64,000 bases of DNA, taken from NCBI RefSeq assembly GCF_024362695.1, contig NC_065413.1, positions 14,977,511 through 15,041,510 on the forward strand, written 5' to 3'. Position numbers and translations under genes: made by a program. The notes under the pieces were generated by a model, which worked only from the letters and a program-made list of their open reading frames with translations, had not been told where the DNA came from and made no database searches. This stretch comes from Pectinophora gossypiella. Taxonomy: Eukaryota; Arthropoda; Insecta; Lepidoptera; Gelechiidae. This document shows, piece after piece, positions 19,701 through 28,835 of this stretch (position 1 is its first letter; each line of letters begins with the position of its first letter).

Positions 19701-21831
19701 TTAAATTTAATTAAATTAAATATAAAATTAAATTAAATATAAAATTAAATTAAATAAATTTAAAATAAAAATGATTAATGTAAAATTAAGTGTCGGCTTT
19801 ATGACAATGTTAGCATGTTAACCACGTTAAGTCATTTGTATTCGAATTTCGAATTATTTACTTTCAGGGTGGTGGCAGGGATCGCGATGTCCGCGCTACA
19901 GATCACTGCCCTGGGCATCGGCCCACTCACTGCGTACACTGTCGAACTGTTTCCTACTAGTCTAAGGTATCTAGTACATTACTGGTGATTTTCGCCCGAT
20001 ACTAACCCTGATAATTTCAGAAACTAGGTTATCACACGACGCGTTCGCGGTCGCAGTTGGCAGTGACGCGGGCAGCATTTTTTTTCTTTTCCATTGTACA
20101 TCGCAAAAGTATAGAATTGAGAATAATTAAAAAAGAAGAAAATCGACGGAAGTTTCCACTTGATATTAACTCAGAATCATGGTCTGAATAATCCCCCTTA
20201 GTATTCGTTTCGTTGTCACTAACACCCTGTATAAAAATAATTGTTGCCTTATGTGGTGTTAGTAACATCGTAACGAAAACTTTGAGGGATGATCCGGCAT
20301 GGTCATTCTGAGTTGATATCAAGTGGAGATTCCGTCGCCAAAATTACGTCTAAATTAAGTATTATTTTTGTATTTTTTTTAATTATTTTCAGTTCCTTAA
20401 TCCGATAGAATAAAGTTGACAGCACACGTTAACCTTCGAGCTTATTGTTAAACTTGTATTACAGGTTAAAGATATACTTAACCTTGATAATAATATGGAT
20501 TTATCACCAGGGGAACAGCAGTGGGCGCTGTGCTGATGTTCGGTCGCGTGGGGTCAGTGACCGGCGCCACCATCGCAGGCTACCTACTCGCTGCGGCCTG
20601 CACCGCCACCTTCTACGGCTTCGGCGGGCTGCAGTTTGGTAAAGTTACAATTTCCACTTAGTTTTAAAGATTATTTATTCTCACTTAAGACAATACAAAG
20701 TCACTTAGGTACAGTCATGAGCAATATAATGTACCCACTTTAGGACTCCGTCACACTGACATATTTGACATTTAGTCAGACATAAAGTGCAATTTGTCAA
20801 AAAAGTTAATGTGACATGGTACCAAAATGTAGGTATGCATATTTATGCTCGTGATCGTACATGAGAAAAAAATAAACTAAGAAATCAGTAATCAGAAATA
20901 TTTATTCAACGTACTTAATTATCATGGATAAACGTGTTTATTTCTTATTTTAAGTAACATAAACTTACGAGGCAACCCCAGGAAGCAAGGTTAATGCTTG
21001 GGTTGGGGATGTCTCGCTCTTACCCTAGTTGTTAACAGTAAATAGTTGACATGCAAAGCAAAAATAAATAAAGAATTAAAAAAAAAAAACAAAAAGAAAA
21101 AAGGTATCAATTAAAATTAATGATAACATGTCTAAAAGCCAATAACAAGACCACCAACCAATGTCTAAAACCCTGACTTATTAACCATGAATGTCTGTTT
21201 CTGTGCTTGTTCGTATGTGATTGTGTGTGTTTATGTATGTGCGGGGGTGTGGTAGATATGTAGGGTGTACGTCTGTGTGTAAGGAAGTTGAAGGTGTGTG
21301 CGTGTGGTTGTGTATTTATCTCTGCATATGTGTGTGTTACTCTTCGGTCTTCTGTATAACCAGCAGGAGAACTAAAGTCACCGACATAGCTCGGAGAATT
21401 GCAAAGCTGAAGTGGCAGTGGGCAGGACACCTAGCGAGGAGAACCGATGGCCGCTGGGGCGGATGGGTTCTGGAATGGCGACCACGTGACGACGCTCAGT
21501 GGGTAGGCCCGCTACAAGGTGGACCGACGATCTGGTGAAGGTCGCGGGAAGCCGCTGGATGCGGGCAGCGCGGGACCGATCGTCGTGGAGATCCTTGGGG
21601 GAGGCCTATGCCCAGCAGTGGGCGTCGTACGGCTGATGATAATGATGATGTGTGTGTTATATTAAAATTATATGTGTACTAGCGACCCGACCCAGGTTTT
21701 CAGATAGGGCCCTAAGAATATATTTTTTTCTTTTATTTCCAGTGTGCGCGGCTCTCAGTTTCCTGCTGCCGAAACAAAAAGTAGCCACTCCCAGGGAGGA
21801 CCATCTGGTTCCAGACAATGATAATAGATAA
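10837..21831 (+). CDS. Gene A: SV2/SVOP-like MFS transporter, 11 coding exons
   Basis: Coding exons: 10837-10921, 12929-13090, 13811-13973, 14211-14332, 14726-14964, 15861-16027, 18006-18114, 18882-19069, 19868-19966, 20511-20638 and 21743-21831 (TAA). All joins keep frame, giving 516 residues. It is a multi-pass membrane transporter of unknown substrate. Visible parts: acidic N-terminus (about 1-32); helix 1 'YQIFHCALMLSTLTAALLEM'; motif A 'GGVADHFGRK' at 92-101; 'YAGEMAPRRRRDLA' in exon 4; the family motif 'ESPKFLTVKGRRDEALEVLK' in the central loop (exon 5); helix 7 'LNGLFLFATDTINKV'; a cysteine-bearing outer loop before helix 8; and C-terminal helices in exons 8-11. Exon 8 uses the weaker donor GTCAGT. 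The start is the first ATG after an acceptor and aligns in position with C and B. Introns are filled with SINEs, MITEs and satellites. Confidence 0.88.
11262..11560. mobile_element. M1 MITE copies, fused (gene A intron 1)
   Basis: A left arm, then two right-arm sequences in a row ('CTCAGAATCATGGTCTGAAT', then 'CTCAGAATTATGATCTGAAT'), ending 'CACTAACACCCTGTA'. It looks like one and a half copies. Confidence 0.7.
11939..12305. mobile_element. M8 MITE (gene A intron 1)
   Basis: It starts 'GGCCCCGATTCCTGCAGATA' and ends 'CTGCAGGAATTAGCACC', with inner inverted segments such as 'CGCCGAAAAGGAGAGGGACG' against 'CCCGTCCCTTTCTTTTTCAA'. Related copies lie at 32655 and 41138. Confidence 0.65.
12340..12720. 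repeat. Duplicated segment split by a LINE insertion
   Basis: The phrase 'CGCCGCGTGATTATATTGGG' near 12379 returns as 'CGCCGCGTGAATTATATTGA' near 12668, both followed by a 'CTTCGACC...' context. Without the inserted LINE tail the two units are about 98 bp apart. Confidence 0.55.
12429..12609 (-). mobile_element. RTE-like LINE tail (5'-truncated) with TSD
   Basis: Flanked by an exact 11-bp duplication ACAACATCTAT (12418-12428 and 12610-12620). The antisense strand runs into '...CCCAGCAGTGGGCGTCATAC' and ends with a (GAT)n tail. Longer copies at 21358 and 48966 show it is the C-terminal reverse-transcriptase tail of an RTE-like element. Confidence 0.8.
13170..13289 (-). repeat. SINE-A fragment (gene A intron 2)
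   Basis: Antisense 3' part, from 'CTTCTATCGTATGGATTTTG' to 'AACCGGGACCAACGGCTTAA'. The (GAA)n tail end comes first. Confidence 0.75.
13310..13592 (+). repeat. SINE-A copy (gene A intron 2)
   Basis: A tRNA-like head 'GCCTCCGTGGTCCAGTGGTT' and near-complete body, in the opposite orientation to the fragment just before it. Confidence 0.85.
13681..13778. repeat. (TG)n/(TGCG)n microsatellite
   Basis: Ends about 32 nt before the acceptor of gene A exon 3, so it occupies the branch-point neighbourhood of intron 2. Confidence 0.9.
14078..14170 (+). repeat. SINE-D fragment (gene A intron 3)
   Basis: 3' part: 'CTTCAGGTTAGGTAAGCGGA' to 'GCTAGGGAGATGATGATG'. Confidence 0.7.
14315..14574. repeat. 26-bp minisatellite spanning an exon/intron junction
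   Basis: Ten tandem copies of a 26-bp unit (starts at 14315, 14341, 14367, 14393, 14419, 14445, 14471, 14497, 14523 and 14549). The unit is the last 18 coding bases of gene A exon 4 plus the first 8 intron bases. Every unit therefore carries a donor: GTAAGT in eight, GTGAGT in unit 7 and GTTAGT in unit 10. The true donor by comparison with gene B is the first, at 14333. Gene B has no such array. Confidence 0.92.
14971..15316 (-). repeat. SINE-D copy (full, gene A intron 5)
   Basis: Antisense full-length copy ending at the tRNA-like head 'TACCAACTGGGCTACCACGG'. It begins directly after the GTGAGT donor of exon 5. Confidence 0.8.
15317..15860. other. Rest of gene A intron 5
   Basis: AT-rich, no repeat family recognised apart from a '(AAT)n AAAACGTTTATTTCG' stretch at 15731-15760 that may be an old LINE tail. 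The exon 6 acceptor TTTATAG is at 15854-15860. Confidence 0.4.
16231..16559 (+). repeat. SINE-A copy (gene A intron 6)
   Basis: The head is interrupted by an extra 'GCGTATGCGTGTGGTG' segment. Body complete, ending 'TCAGAAGAAGAAG'. Confidence 0.8.
16820..17472 (+). mobile_element. Deleted Ty3/gypsy-type LTR retrotransposon (gene A intron 6)
   Basis: Two 121-bp direct repeats (16820-16940 and 17352-17472), nearly or fully identical, are flanked by a 4-bp duplication ACGG. Each contains an AATAAA. Right after the left LTR comes 'TGGCGACCCTGCCAGG', a primer-binding-site-like sequence. The internal part is only 411 bp and keeps just the end of integrase, so gag, protease, RT and the integrase core are gone. 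The tract before the right LTR is pyrimidine-rich ('TTCTCTCCCTTTCCCC'), not the usual purine tract. It could move only with proteins from an intact relative. Confidence 0.85.
16956..17291 (+). pseudogene. Integrase C-terminal remnant
   Basis: An open frame running from the primer-site region to TAA, without its own initiation context. It contains 'RKQKYDKTIYPVYYDKGN', then 'YLGPYPVLEDKD', then 'HKNRTKLYHS'. The GPY motif is typical of the C-terminal domain of Ty3/gypsy integrases. The catalytic DDE core is absent. Confidence 0.75.
17473..18005. other. Rest of gene A intron 6
   Basis: AT-rich. 'ATTCAAATCAAATCAAATCC' at 17811-17830 resembles an antisense LINE tail. The exon 7 acceptor TTACAG is at 18000-18005. 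Confidence 0.35.
18159..18545 (+). mobile_element. SINE-E, complete copy with TSD (gene A intron 7)
   Basis: A 387-bp unit ending in A10, flanked by an exact 13-bp duplication TGTACTCTGGAGC (18146-18158 and 18546-18558). That fixes both ends and polarity: 5' 'TTCCCGCTTAGGGACGGTAC', 3' 'CAATAAGTCACGTC' plus poly(A). There is no open frame. A B-box-like 'GGTTCGCGCCC' lies in the middle, but I see no clear tRNA, 5S or 7SL head. It starts 44 nt after the exon 7 donor. Confidence 0.88.
18595..18703. repeat. 16-bp minisatellite (gene A intron 7)
   Basis: About seven imperfect copies of a 16-bp unit like TCGTCAACTCGGAGAG. Confidence 0.85.
19300..19557 (+). repeat. SINE-A copy, degraded (gene A intron 8)
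   Basis: Matches the family from 'CAGTGGTTTCTCGATCTGAA' to the 'AGAGAAGAAGAAGAA' tail, with many substitutions. Confidence 0.7.
19698..19770. repeat. AT-rich tandem repeat
   Basis: Short-period repeats of AAATTAAAT/AATATAAAATTA. Confidence 0.75.
20085..20405. mobile_element. Two partial M1 MITE copies (gene A intron 9)
   Basis: A right-hand half ends at 20231 ('CACTAACACCCTGTA'). A left-hand half starts near 20256 ('GTGTTAGTAACATCGTAACG'). Confidence 0.7.
20708..20868. mobile_element. M7 MITE
   Basis: It opens 'CAGTCATGAGCAATATAATG' and closes '...ATGCTCGTGATCGTA'. The two ends are imperfect inverted repeats, as are internal 'GTACCCACTTTA' and 'GGTACCAAAATGTA'. Related copies lie at 22652, 35331, 38424 and 60188. 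Confidence 0.65.
21358..21653 (+). mobile_element. RTE-like LINE tail (gene A intron 10)
   Basis: The plus strand encodes 'RRTKVTDIARRIAKLKWQWA' then 'GHLARRTDGRWGGWVLEW', the C-terminal end of an RTE-like reverse transcriptase common in Lepidoptera. It ends 'CCCAGCAGTGGGCGTCGTAC' and (GAT)n. A frameshift near 21485 breaks the frame. It lies just before the last exon of gene A. Confidence 0.75.
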
Positions 21832-21938
21832 TGATAATATAATTATTTCGGCGTACGCGAGTCTATGATGATAAAGATAAACAATTGAAAGCTGTCCAAG
21901 GAGAGCGTATTAAGAACGTCAGCGGAGACAACTATGAC

Positions 21939-21944
21939 AATAAA
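21939..21944 (+). terminator. Poly(A) signal of gene A (candidate)
   Basis: AATAAA 108 bp after the gene A stop codon, and the first such hexamer there. Confidence 0.6.
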
Positions 21945-22039
21945 TTACACTCACTTATTTATTATAATAATCTTATTGTTTAATTTTACCATTTTTTACA
22001 CATACATACATAAACTCACGCCCATTTCCCACCGGTAAG

Positions 22040-22245
22040 CAAAGACTATGGAATTCCATTTGCTTCGATCCTGATACACTCCTCTTGCTTCCTCCACATT
22101 CATCAATCGCTTCATACACGCACGCCGGTTCAGAGTAGATCGTACTAAACCTTTTCTAAGGACATCTCCAATTTGGTCAATGTAAGTCCTTCTAGGTCTT
22201 TCTCTGCCAGCCCTACTACTATACCGATTTCGCGATTCTATTATC
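22040..22245 (-). pseudogene. Non-LTR reverse-transcriptase tail fragment
   Basis: The minus strand encodes 'RPRRTYIDQIGDVLRKGLVR', 'STLNRRACMKRLMNVEEARG' and 'QDRSKWNSIVFAYRW'. This is a polymerase C-terminal tail with no catalytic motifs left. Confidence 0.65.
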
Positions 22246-22369
22246 CTTCATCCGCTTTACCATTTTTCACTTTTACTTTTTTTTACTTTTTACCCTGTTC
22301 CAAGGATTTTCTTGCAGCTTCTTTTAGGCGGATGAGACGTTTAGTTTTTGATAGTTTTCGTTACGATGT

Positions 22370-22573
22370 CAAATTCAAATTTAAAAATATCTTTATTCAG
22401 TAGGTAACAAAGTTACACTTTGAATCGACAATTTTTACATAACAAACGTCTCATCCGCCTAAAACTACTGCAGTTTCTCACAACCTGTATAGCCGGGGAA
22501 AAGCAGCTACAAGAAAAGCCTCGGCACAGGGCCCTAGACGTTCTTTAAAAAAATAAAAATAAACATAAAATAA
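22370..22573 (-). repeat. LINE tail, family L2
   Basis: Antisense copy of the tail described at 44293, from 'AAATATCTTTATTCAGTAGG' to 'GGGCCCTAGACGTTCTTTAA'. The fragment 'GGCGGATGAGACGTT' just upstream (22327) is a second, shorter piece in the opposite orientation. Confidence 0.75.
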
Positions 22574-22651
22574 AAGGTCACTAACACCCTGTATAGTTAA
22601 CTATTTGAATACTTACAGAAGGTATTCAGTATAACGGTGTTCAGAAGATAG

Positions 22652-22805
22652 CCCCGGTTGCACGGTCACGAGCATTAATATGTATACACTTTGGTACCAT
22701 ATCACATTAACTTTTTTGACAAATGAACTGTAAGTCTTACTAAATGTCAAATATGTTAGTGCGACAGAGTCGTAAAGTGGGTAGATTATATTGCTCATGA
22801 CTGTA
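22652..22805. mobile_element. M7 MITE copy
   Basis: In the opposite orientation to 20708: 'ACGGTCACGAGCATTAATAT' ... 'TATATTGCTCATGACTGTAC'. Confidence 0.65.
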
Positions 22806-22872
22806 CGCCAATCTGTCTTGAGTTCGCTTACTACAGCAAACAAAGAGCAACACGGGAAAGGAGTAGACATAT

Positions 22873-23294
22873 TTTCAGAATTTGCCTTTCAACTGTTTTA
22901 AGACAGTAGTTAAACAAAAACTTTACAAAAAAGGTTATTATAAAGTTAGTGATTATTTAGAAGATATGAATGCATGGGAATAACTGTCTGAAAACTGATA
23001 TTAGGCAGCTAAATTACTCAATTGTATATTATTATAATAATATTTTATGTTTATTTTTATTTTTTTTTTAGAACGTCTAGGGCCCTGTGCCGAGGTTTTT
23101 CTTGCAGCTTCTTTTCCCCGGCTATACAGGTTGTGAGCTGCAGTAGTTTTGGGCAGATGAGACGTTCGTTATGTAAAATTGACGATTCAAAGTGTAACTA
23201 TGTTACCTATTGAATAAAGATATTTTTGAATTCGAATTCGAGTTCGAGTTGAGTTCGAGTTCGAGTTCGAGTTCGAATTTGAATTTGAATTTAC
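22873..23294 (+). repeat. LINE tail, family L2
   Basis: Begins at 'CAGAATTTGCCTTTCAACTG' (end of the reverse-transcriptase frame), continues through the 3' UTR, and ends in a GAATTC/GAGTTC hexamer array (23229-23294). Confidence 0.75.
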
Positions 23295-23314
23295 TTAGGG
23301 AACATTCCCGGCAG

Positions 23315-23690
23315 TTTTTTTTGACGTGACTTATTGTAGATTTTCCGCAGATGGCATTAACTACTTGGCCGGAAAAAAAACAAATACCACATGGACAAAT
23401 GGGGAGCGCTGAAGGCTCTCACCCGGTACAACGTTTAAGACAACTGGCCCGAGGGTGCCCAGTTCAGGGCGTCGTCTGAGAGGAAAAATATTTGAAAGAA
23501 TTAATCGACCCTAGTGGGTCGATAGCCATAAACGCTGAATGAGGGAAATCGTCGACCACGCCGGTCGGTATCGGGGTCCTGAAGTGTTTGGTGTCGCGAG
23601 CTGATTGGCTGCCTCTATGGCTAGCGGCTAGAGTAATCGGGTCGTCGGGATCGTATATTACGTCCTTCGGACGCCGGTACTTTTCAGTAC
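23315..23690 (-). mobile_element. SINE-E, complete copy with TSD
   Basis: Antisense copy flanked by an exact 12-bp duplication CATTCCCGGCAG (23303-23314 and 23691-23702). It carries a small internal insertion near 23375. The ends agree with those of the copy at 18159. Confidence 0.88.
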
Positions 23691-23769
23691 CATTCCCGGC
23701 AGCAAAAAGGCGCATAACTTATGTAAAAAGAGCTTTATCACTTAACCTTTAGGCAGATAAGACCAAAGT

Positions 23770-23842
23770 ACAGTCATGAGCAATATCATGTACCCACTTT
23801 AGAACCCTGTCGCACTATCATATTTGACATTTAATGAGACTG
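23770..23842. mobile_element. M7 MITE fragment
   Basis: First half only, 'CAGTCATGAGCAATATCATG' onward. It runs into an antisense copy of the repeat described at 3552. Confidence 0.6.
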
Positions 23843-23898
23843 ACGGCTCTGCCCACCCCATTAGGGATAACGGGCGTGAGTTTATGTATGTATGTATG

Positions 23899-24101
23899 GA
23901 CCACAAAAAAAAAGTTTTCATCTCGAGCTCCTCCGTGCTTTGGAAGGCACGTTAAGCCGTTGGTCCCGGTTGCATTAGCAGTCGTTAATAACCACCAATC
24001 CGCACTGGGCCCGCGTGGTGGTTTAAGGCCCGATCTCCCTATCCATCCATAGGGAAGGCCCGTGCCCCAGCAGTGGGGACGTTAATGGGCTGATGATGAT
24101 G
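23899..24101 (+). repeat. SINE-B fragment
   Basis: Starts at the A-run after the 5S-like segment ('GACCACAAAAAAAAAGTTTT') and continues to the (GAT)n tail. Confidence 0.8.
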
Positions 24102-24306
24102 ACAACGGGAACAATACCACTCTGGAAACATCACTGTGCGTTATGCTATGTTATGTTATGTAGTTATTAGATACACATTTTTTGTCTGTAGGTTAGAATT
24201 TCGGAGAAATATTTTCTTGTTTCATATTTTTCAGCGCGAGATTTTTCCCTAGTCGGGTTTTAGGTTTTAACTTCTTTATTGTCTTCTTATTGCCAGCGGA
24301 GATATT

Positions 24307-24371
24307 TGTCCGGCCAAGTAGCTAATGCTATATGCGGCAAATCTACAATATGTCACGTCAAAAAAAAAATA
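24307..24371 (+). repeat. SINE-E 3' fragment
   Basis: 'GTCCGGCCAAGTAGCTAATG' to poly(A). Confidence 0.65.
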
Positions 24372-24710
24372 GATATATAAACACGTGCTCTTTTTTGTAA
24401 GTACGTAAATGTGTTTGTATTTCTAATAAAAAAACTGTTTCTCTTCGCTTTTTATTATTAAATCCTTAATAGTTAAGATCTCTTGAAGACACGAACATTG
24501 AAAAGGAAAATCCCTCTTCCTAGATTTGCGCCGAATGACGAGATAGCATCAGATTCAAACGAATTCATAATTATTTATAAACAATTACATTTGCCTTGAC
24601 CTTTACCATAGAGCATGGAAGCAAGTAACGCACTGTGCTTGACTAGAGGCGAAACTCTTGGCTAAGTGGTTTCTATAGTAGTTCAGCATTAGCATTAACT
24701 ATTATATTTG

Positions 24711-24812
24711 TTCCGGCCAAGTAGTTAATGCCATTTGCGGAAAATCTACAACTTATTGTAGATTCCTTTTTTTTACGTATTGTGATTCTTTTTTTGTGAC
24801 TTATCACGTCAA
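24711..24812. repeat. Two inverted SINE-E 3' fragments
   Basis: 'CCGGCCAAGTAGTTAATGCC' is followed at once by 'CTTATTGTAGATTCC', a small head-to-head inversion of the tail sequence. Confidence 0.5.
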
Positions 24813-25085
24813 AATTATTTTTCTTTCAACTAGAGCTATTAGTTAAGAGCTATCTAGAGCTAGCTAGCTGGAGTTACCTTATTGGCTCACACATCCGGGC
24901 GATGTTCAACGATTGTCACTAACGTTTTGTATGAAATAATTACTTACCAAAAAAAAAACAAAATATATAGGCATCAAAAACCGTATCGTATGGGCTATAA
25001 TGTTCCCGATTGCTTTTTTATTATTGAAATGCAACCCAAAATAGAGTTTATTTTTATAAAGACACTTCTAGACGTCAATTCGTAC

Positions 25086-25185
25086 CCGCAGTGGAGCAGC
25101 GTGGTGGAGTATGCTCCATACCCCCTCCGATTGATTGAGGGGAGGCCTGTGCCCAGCAGTGGGACGTGTATATTTTGTTTATGTT
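25086..25185 (+). repeat. SINE-C 3' fragment
   Basis: 'CCCGCAGTGGAGCAGCGTGG' to 'CCCAGCAGTGGGACGTGTAT'. Confidence 0.75.
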
Positions 25186-25555
25186 TTATGTCTAGTCGTC
25201 ACCGATCATGATTTGGTACGTTTTGGAATAAGTACTTACAAAAAATATATAGATATATTTGACAAAACACATCTAGAAATAGAAACCATATCGTATGGGC
25301 TATACAGTTCACGATTGCTTTTTTTGTCAATGAAATGTATATTACACTTCTAGTTGTATTTGAGCATGATTTGATACCGTGGTCTGTGACCTCGGAAATA
25401 GAACGGAATTACCGGCGTACACGATATTGTTTGCGAATAAATACTTGGTAAGTACCAACCTAGTAACCCACTGGGAGAAACTGCTTGCTCATCTTCGATT
25501 GCGGTTTTGGTTTGATGAGAAGAGAGATGAAGCGATCCGATTATGGATACGGGGT

Positions 25556-25662
25556 GTTTTTTTTAGACGTGCCTTATCGTAGATTTGCCGCAGATGGCAT
25601 TAATTACTTGGCCGGACAAATGAGGAGCGCTGAAAGCTCTCACCCGGTACAACGTTTAATAT
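25556..25662 (-). repeat. SINE-E 3' fragment
   Basis: Antisense, T-run first, ending at 'TCTCACCCGGTACAACGTTT'. Confidence 0.7.
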
Positions 25663-25875
25663 ACTATCATGGAAGTTTGCGGACGGATGGAGCGCAAAGT
25701 TGAAGTATGAACTATTTGCTCATACTTGTATGGCGCGTTTCGAACTCACTTGGCCCTTCCTCTATTCCGTGTTCGATGACCACAATGACATACCCCAGTT
25801 GGGCTATAGTCATGTGCTTGTGTTATATAGTATTAGGATTAATATGAACTATGTATGTCAATATTACTAATATTG

Positions 25876-26178
25876 AAGAACTCGGTGGCGCAGCGGTAAA
25901 CGCGCTCGGTCTGCGATTGTTGAAGTTAAGCAACTTTCGCAAAGGCCGGTCATAGGATGGGTGACCACAAAAAAAAAGTTTTCATCTCGAGCTCCTCCGT
26001 GTTTCGGAAGGCACGTTAAGCCGTTGGTCCCGGCTGCATTAGCAGTCGTTAATAACCATCAATCCGCACTGGGCCCGCGTGATGGTTTAAGGCCCGATCT
26101 CCCTATCCATCCATAGGGAAGGCCCGTGCCCCAGCAGTGGGGACGTTATTGGGCTGGTGATGATGATGATGATGATGT
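25876..26178 (+). repeat. SINE-B copy (full)
   Basis: Includes the tRNA-like head 'CTCGGTGGCGCAGCGGTAAA' and the 5S-like 'GAAGTTAAGCAACTTTCGCA'. 'TGTCAATATTA' occurs near both ends (25857-25867 and after the tail at about 26177), a possible target-site duplication. Confidence 0.85.
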
Positions 26179-26376
26179 CAATATTATGTTTCAAAAATAT
26201 GGTCACCCTATAAATCCTTTCAGTAGGTAAGTATGGTCACGACTCTATTAACGCATTCACAATAAAAAAGCGGTTCATAATCTCAATCAAAACCATTGAT
26301 GTATAATGATCGATAGAACAAAACGATTCAGATTAACATAAACTCTAGCCTCCTAGTTCATATTAGGGGGCAAGTG

Positions 26377-26698
26377 GCCTCCGTGGTCCAGTGGTTGAGC
26401 GTTGGGTTCACGGTCCGGAGGTCCCGGGTTCGAATCCCGGTGGGGACATATCACAAAACTCACTTTGTGATTCCTAGTTTGGTTAGGACATTACAGACTG
26501 GTCACCTGATTGTCCGAAAGTAACTCGACCCGTGCTTCGAAAGGCACGTTAATCCGTTGGTCCCGGTTACTACTTACTGATTAAGTAAGTAAGTACGTAG
26601 TCGTTACATGAATCATGTCAGGGGCCTTTGGCGGCTCAATAGTAAACCTGACACCAGGGTTGATGAGGTTGGTAGTCCACCTCCATAGAAGAAGAAGG
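26377..26698 (+). repeat. SINE-A copy (full)
   Basis: The best-preserved copy here. The head 'GGCCTCCGTGGTCCAGTGGT' and B box 'GGGTTCGAATCCCGGTGGGG' are intact, and it ends 'CATAGAAGAAGAAG'. Confidence 0.88.
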
Positions 26699-26699
26699 G

Positions 26700-27675
26700 G
26701 GCGAGTAGTCTATAATTCATGCTGTTACAAGTCCCATGTGGGAATTAAATATAGCTGGCAAGGAGTATGTATACCAAGTCAAAATTCTAAATTAAGTAAA
26801 TTAAATTCATCTTTTTTGTGGTTAAGTGCCACGGAATAGATCCTCTTTCAATTCCGTGTTATATACACTATCGCCGAAGTCCGTGTTGCTTTACGTGTAC
26901 ACTATAATATTTTTACAATAACAGAAAATAAATTTAAGCATTGTAAGCTCATGTGAAGTTTAGGTACTTTGTGTAAAAAAGCTTATTATACCTAAGATTA
27001 ATAATTACCTAAATGATATAAATGCTTGGTATTCAATGTGTTCCCCTAGTTATTAAATAACTTGTAATGTGTAGGTCCCTACATTGATTTAAAAGAGTTT
27101 CTTGTCATTTCTTCTCCTCAGCCATGACACCTTGCGAAATGACGTAGATTCGACAAGTTTATCGATAATTAAATTGAATAAATGATTCTGATTTCTGATT
27201 TACTATGTGCCTCAGCCTACCCTTTTAGGGATACAGGCGTGACGGTATGTCATGTTATGTTATCAAGAGTTGAGTAAAATGGCGTATCCATTTTTGGATA
27301 TCCAAAATGCGTTCACTCATTAGAAGATCTACTTGGTAATGTAAGAAATTTGGTACGATATTAACTTACTTTCTAAATGGTAATTAGTAAATGACGTCAA
27401 CTGCTAAAAAAGTAAACATACAAAGTAAAACTTCATTAGCCCTTTTAATTTCTAGCAGGTTAGTCTATCGAGTAGGTAGTGTTACACAGTGGAAAATGTC
27501 AATTCTTGTAAGCATTGAATAAGTTATAGTGGTTTAAAGTAAATAAAATACATTTTGGTAAAATAATTAATACATGTATTATGTAATAAGGAGATTAAGA
27601 AGAGAAATTGACATTAATATAACATACCTCAAGATCGCAGCTCTTAAATAAAGAGAGAGATAACATACCTAAAGG
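26700..27675. other. Intergenic, no gene seen
   Basis: AT-rich. Holds the repeat shared with 6295 (27090-27200) and short fragments only. Confidence 0.4.
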
Positions 27676-28180
27676 GTGTTAGTGATACCGTAACGAATAC
27701 TGAGGGGGTGATTCTGATGGTGATTCTGAGTTGATATCAAGTGGAATTTTATTTTTCGCCTAACGTATTCTTTCTATTTCTCTTTTGTGTTGTATTTCTT
27801 GTATGAGCAATAAAGTATTTGTAGAGTTATGTTATTTTCTAAAAAAATATAAAAAAATATGTTGATATCAAATGGAATTTCGTGTCGGAAAATTCATAAA
27901 AATGTTAGTGTTTCTTTTTAAATGTCTATCTCTGTTTTACACATTTCATTAAAATTTTATCATTTTCAGTCCCATGTTTTGCTTTAAGCTGCATAGAACC
28001 CAAAAAAAAGATAATTTAATTATAAAACGTAAATGAAAGGTACATACATTACAGTGTATCAAAAACTCAATATCGTAATTAAACATTTCCGACAAGAAAA
28101 ACATCTAACATCGTTTTTACTACAATCAAGTACTTAGAGGTTCTATTTTTTTTCGTTACGGTGTCACTATCACCCTGTAT
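27676..28180. mobile_element. M1 MITE broken by insertions
   Basis: Left arm at 27676-27750, a second left-arm piece near 27860 ('TTGATATCAAATGGAATTTC'), and the right end 'CGTTACGGTGTCACTATCAC' closing at about 28180. Confidence 0.55.
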
Positions 28181-28378
28181 AGGTAGGTGCCTAAACTAAT
28201 TACTTACTTATGCAAGTTTATCAAATTCATAAAACTTCATAGTTAACAACCTAATATAGTTTAGTTTTGATTTACATTTATAAATGTTTTATTCACAAAT
28301 ATAAGTAAGACAATCTCCGTGGTCTCTGCCTACCCAAATGGGAAATAAGCGTGAACTCATGTATTCACAAATATTACT

Positions 28379-28652
28379 ATATTTTGTTCATCATCAACCC
28401 ATTAACGTCCCCACTGCTGAAGCACGGGCCTTCCCTATGGATGGACAGGGAGATCGGGCCTTAAACCATCACGCGGGCCCAATGCGGATTAGTTGTTATT
28501 AGCGACTGCTAATGCAGGGACCAACGGCTTAACATGCCTTCCGAAACACGGAGGAGCTCGAGATGAAAACTTTTTTTTTTGTGGTCACCCATACTATGAC
28601 CGGCCTTTGCGAAAGCTGCTTAACTTCAACAATCGCAGACCGAGCGCGTTGA
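28379..28652 (-). repeat. SINE-B copy
   Basis: Antisense, starting with the CATCATCAACCC tail. The head is lost after 'GACCGAGCGCGTT'. Confidence 0.82.
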
Positions 28653-28786
28653 TTGTTTTGATCTCATGTATTCACAAATAATACTATTTTTTGTTACCTA
28701 TACAAAACATTCAAAATAATAAAATTACATAAGTACGAATATAGAGTTAAAATCTAAACAAACAATAAAGTTTTTTGTATAAATCG

Positions 28787-28797
28787 TATATAAAAAG
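28787..28797 (+). promoter_or_regulatory. TATA-like box followed by GC-rich patch (candidate)
   Basis: TATATAAAAAG followed by a GC-rich stretch (28798-28835) that stands out in AT-rich DNA. It is about 1 kb upstream of a candidate first exon of gene B. It could be a promoter, but this rests on position alone. Confidence 0.2.
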
Positions 28798-28835
28798 AGA
28801 CGCGTTGCGGCAAGCGGCGCGGCGCTGGCGCATCC

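Noticed and set aside
24882..25353. Overlapping 70-109 residue frames
   Set aside because: Made of AT-rich sequence joined to a SINE-C tail; not coding.
26377..26450. tRNA-like sequences at SINE heads as tRNA genes
   Set aside because: Each is attached to a repeated SINE body; arms do not fold into a complete cloverleaf by eye, and many copies share the same defects. A tRNAscan-SE run would settle it.
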